A DNA stretch of 7,093 nt from an uncultured Flavobacteriaceae bacterium (GTDB lineage Bacteria; Bacteroidota; Bacteroidia; Flavobacteriales; Flavobacteriaceae). The stretch lies in assembly GCA_913031655.1 (NCBI GenBank), contig CAJWFY010000074.1:1-7093 (forward strand), written 5' to 3'. The first letter of the stretch is position 1. Each line of letters starts with the position of its first letter. Both the position numbers and the translations under genes were made by a program. This document shows, one piece after another, positions 5,849 through 7,093 of the stretch. The notes beneath the pieces were generated by a model. The model was not told where the DNA came from and ran no database searches. It worked only from the letters and a program-made list of their open reading frames with translations.

Positions 5849-6118
5849 ACTAATTTTATTTCCAGTTATAGATTTTTGTCTGCTACATTTAAATCTGTTA
5901 ATTTCAGGATTCCTTTTTTTTAAATGTTTTTGACTTACTCCACTGTTCACTCTTTTACGCCATCTTTTAAAACTAGATTCTTTTAAATTACTTCTCATTA
6001 ATATGATAACATCCTTTTCAGTTAAATTAAATTGGAATAAAATTGCTTCAAAGGGAGTCCTGTCTTCCCATGCCATTTCGATTACACGATCAATTTGAAT
6101 AGAATTAAGTTTTGACAT
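5840..6118 (-). CDS. DUF2805 / TIGR03643 family small protein
   Basis: A 92-residue basic protein. The family signature is unmistakable: IDRVIEMAWEDRTPFEAILF (residues 9-28), then FNLTEKDVIILMRSNLKESS (30-49), FKRWRKRVNSG (50-60) and KHLKKRNPEINRFKCSRQKS (64-83). The first half resembles a helix-turn-helix: a helix ending at AWEDRTPFEAIL, the turn FNLTEKDV and a second helix LMRSNLKESSFKRWRKRV. The C-terminal half is rich in Lys and Arg, so DNA or RNA binding is plausible but not shown. Function is unknown to me; the family is typically found beside cryptochrome/photolyase genes, as here. ATG 6118 starts 1 nt after the photolyase stop, so translation is probably coupled. A Lys/Arg/Ser/Asn-rich tail follows residue 79. 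Confidence 0.9.
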   Translation of the reverse strand: MSKLNSIQIDRVIEMAWEDRTPFEAILFQFNLTEKDVIILMRSNLKESSFKRWRKRVNSGVSQKHLKKRNPEINRFKCSRQKSITGNKISKR

Positions 6119-6119
6119 A

Positions 6120-7093
6120 CTATAGTTTTTTTATAAAATTATCTGCATCAATTAGTAATTTTTCCTTTTTTGAGGAATCCATTTTGTCAAAACTACTTAT
6201 TAGCATTCTCATTCTAGGATTTTTACTAAAAAATTCTCTTTGTTTATCCATAAACGACCAAAAAAGTCCATCCCATACAGTACTCCATTCACCTTTTTTA
6301 TAATCACTCATTTTTATAATATAATTACTACTGCTTATATACGGTTTTGTAGACATTAAACCTCCGTCTGCAAATTGACTCATTCCATAAACGTTTGGTA
6401 CCATAACCCAATCATATGAATCAATAAATAATTCCATGAACCATCTGTAAACCTCATCTGGATCGAATTCGCATAAAACCATGAAATTCCCTAAAATCAT
6501 CAATCTTTCTATATGGTTTGCGTATCCAGTTTTATTCACTTTTTTTATTGTATCATCAATAGGATCTATTCCAGTAGAACCATCATAGAAAGATTTAGGG
6601 ATTTTCCTTTTAAATCCCCAATAATTTTTTAACCTTTCTTCACTTCCTTTAGAAACGTATACTCCTCTAATAAATTCTCTCCATCCAATTATTTGTCTTA
6701 TAAAACCTTCAGCTGAGTTTAATGGAATATTCTTTTTTTCATAATATTCTAAAGAAGTCTTTAGAATATATACTGGATCTAGAAGACCTGAATTAATAAG
6801 CGGAGATAAAATACTGTGATTTATAATCGACTCTTTGATTAACACAGCATCTTCGTATATTCCAAAATCATCGAATCGTGTTTTTAAAAAATTATTAAAC
6901 CAAATTTTAGCCGATGTAAAATTTGTTGGGTATAACTGTGTGTCACTTAGTTCTCCAGTATTTTGTGAAAAATATTTCAGTGTATAATTCTTCGAATCTA
7001 TATAGCTATGGCTTTTAATATCTGAGTAATTAATTTCGGGAGTTTTTTTATTTTTAGGAAATTTCTTCCTGTTCATATCGTCATAAGTCCATT
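6120..7093 (-). CDS. Cryptochrome/photolyase family protein (FeS-BCP/PhrB-like), N-terminus beyond window
   Basis: C-terminal two-thirds of a flavoprotein of the prokaryotic (6-4) photolyase/cryptochrome branch (typified by Agrobacterium PhrB), which repairs UV photoproducts or senses light using FAD. About 323 codons are visible. The frame stays open to the window edge and reads WTYDDMNRKKFPK across the ATG at 7076; this is the family's internal W-x-x-D-x-x-N-R-K-x-x-P block, so that Met is not the start and roughly 170-180 residues lie outside. Counting from that Met, the FAD-binding helical domain includes EGFIRQIIGWREFIRGVY (123-140), GYANHIERLMILGNF (184-198), YDWVMVPNVYGMSQFADGG (221-239) and KPYISSSNYIIKMSDY (244-259). 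The visible part has one Cys (202), and none of the four cluster-ligating Cys positions of PhrB is kept. It overlaps no gene; DUF2805 follows 1 nt after its stop. Confidence 0.9.
   Translation of the reverse strand, partial: WTYDDMNRKKFPKNKKTPEINYSDIKSHSYIDSKNYTLKYFSQNTGELSDTQLYPTNFTSAKIWFNNFLKTRFDDFGIYEDAVLIKESIINHSILSPLINSGLLDPVYILKTSLEYYEKKNIPLNSAEGFIRQIIGWREFIRGVYVSKGSEERLKNYWGFKRKIPKSFYDGSTGIDPIDDTIKKVNKTGYANHIERLMILGNFMVLCEFDPDEVYRWFMELFIDSYDWVMVPNVYGMSQFADGGLMSTKPYISSSNYIIKMSDYKKGEWSTVWDGLFWSFMDKQREFFSKNPRMRMLISSFDKMDSSKKEKLLIDADNFIKKL

Noticed and set aside
6112..6303. A 63-codon open frame on the plus strand over the photolyase 3' end
   Set aside because: It lies wholly antisense to well-conserved photolyase codons and has a Ser/Leu/Phe-rich composition typical of antisense reading of A/T-rich genes.
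1..7093. Mobile elements, CRISPR arrays, toxin-antitoxin, defence or phage genes
   Set aside because: Every gene belongs to a core or conserved family, spacing is tight, and I saw no terminal repeats, spaced repeats or change in composition.

Overview
The window looks like ordinary core chromosome from an AT-rich member of the Bacteroidota, most likely a marine Flavobacteriia-type organism with a small, tightly packed genome. Four things point there. (1) Several genes belong to families I know as wholly or mostly Bacteroidota: a START-like/SRPBCC protein, a DUF4290 protein and a DUF2805 (TIGR03643) protein beside a photolyase-like gene. (2) No gene has a Shine-Dalgarno sequence; start codons are preceded by A/T-rich sequence. 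(3) Matches to the Bacteroidota promoter form (TTTG / TAnnTTTG) occur upstream of the tRNA and in two gaps before genes. (4) Base composition is very A/T-rich throughout, and coding density is near 98%. A photolyase-family gene suits a sunlit habitat, but that is an inference.

Layout. Positions 5-78 (minus): elongator tRNA-Met(CAU) with a good promoter match upstream. Positions 187-1422 (plus): a START-like protein and a class IV PLP-dependent aminotransferase, 6 bp apart. Positions 1419-3491 (minus): a three-gene operon, transcribed in the order P-loop NTPase (AAA_28 type), fmt (methionyl-tRNA formyltransferase), yqgE (UPF0301/AlgH family). Its last codon overlaps the stop codon of the convergent aminotransferase. 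Positions 3541-5835 (plus): a divergent operon of DUF493 protein, DUF4290 protein and murA, with DUF4290 and murA directly abutting. Positions 5840-7093 (minus): DUF2805 protein and, 1 nt upstream, a cryptochrome/photolyase-family gene that runs off the right edge, so its N-terminal part is missing.

Where function is known the genes are housekeeping: initiator tRNA formylation (fmt), peptidoglycan precursor synthesis (murA), amino-acid or folate metabolism (aminotransferase), DNA photorepair or light sensing (photolyase family). They sit with small conserved proteins of unknown function. I see no mobile element, CRISPR array, toxin-antitoxin pair, phage gene or recognisable new defence system. 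The most informative details are an Asp in place of the usual catalytic-loop Cys of MurA (predicts fosfomycin insensitivity), the loss of all four iron-sulfur cysteines in the photolyase-family protein, and tight coupling of uncharacterised genes to fmt, murA and the photolyase. No stretch over 300 bp lacks a gene; the largest gap is 79-186.
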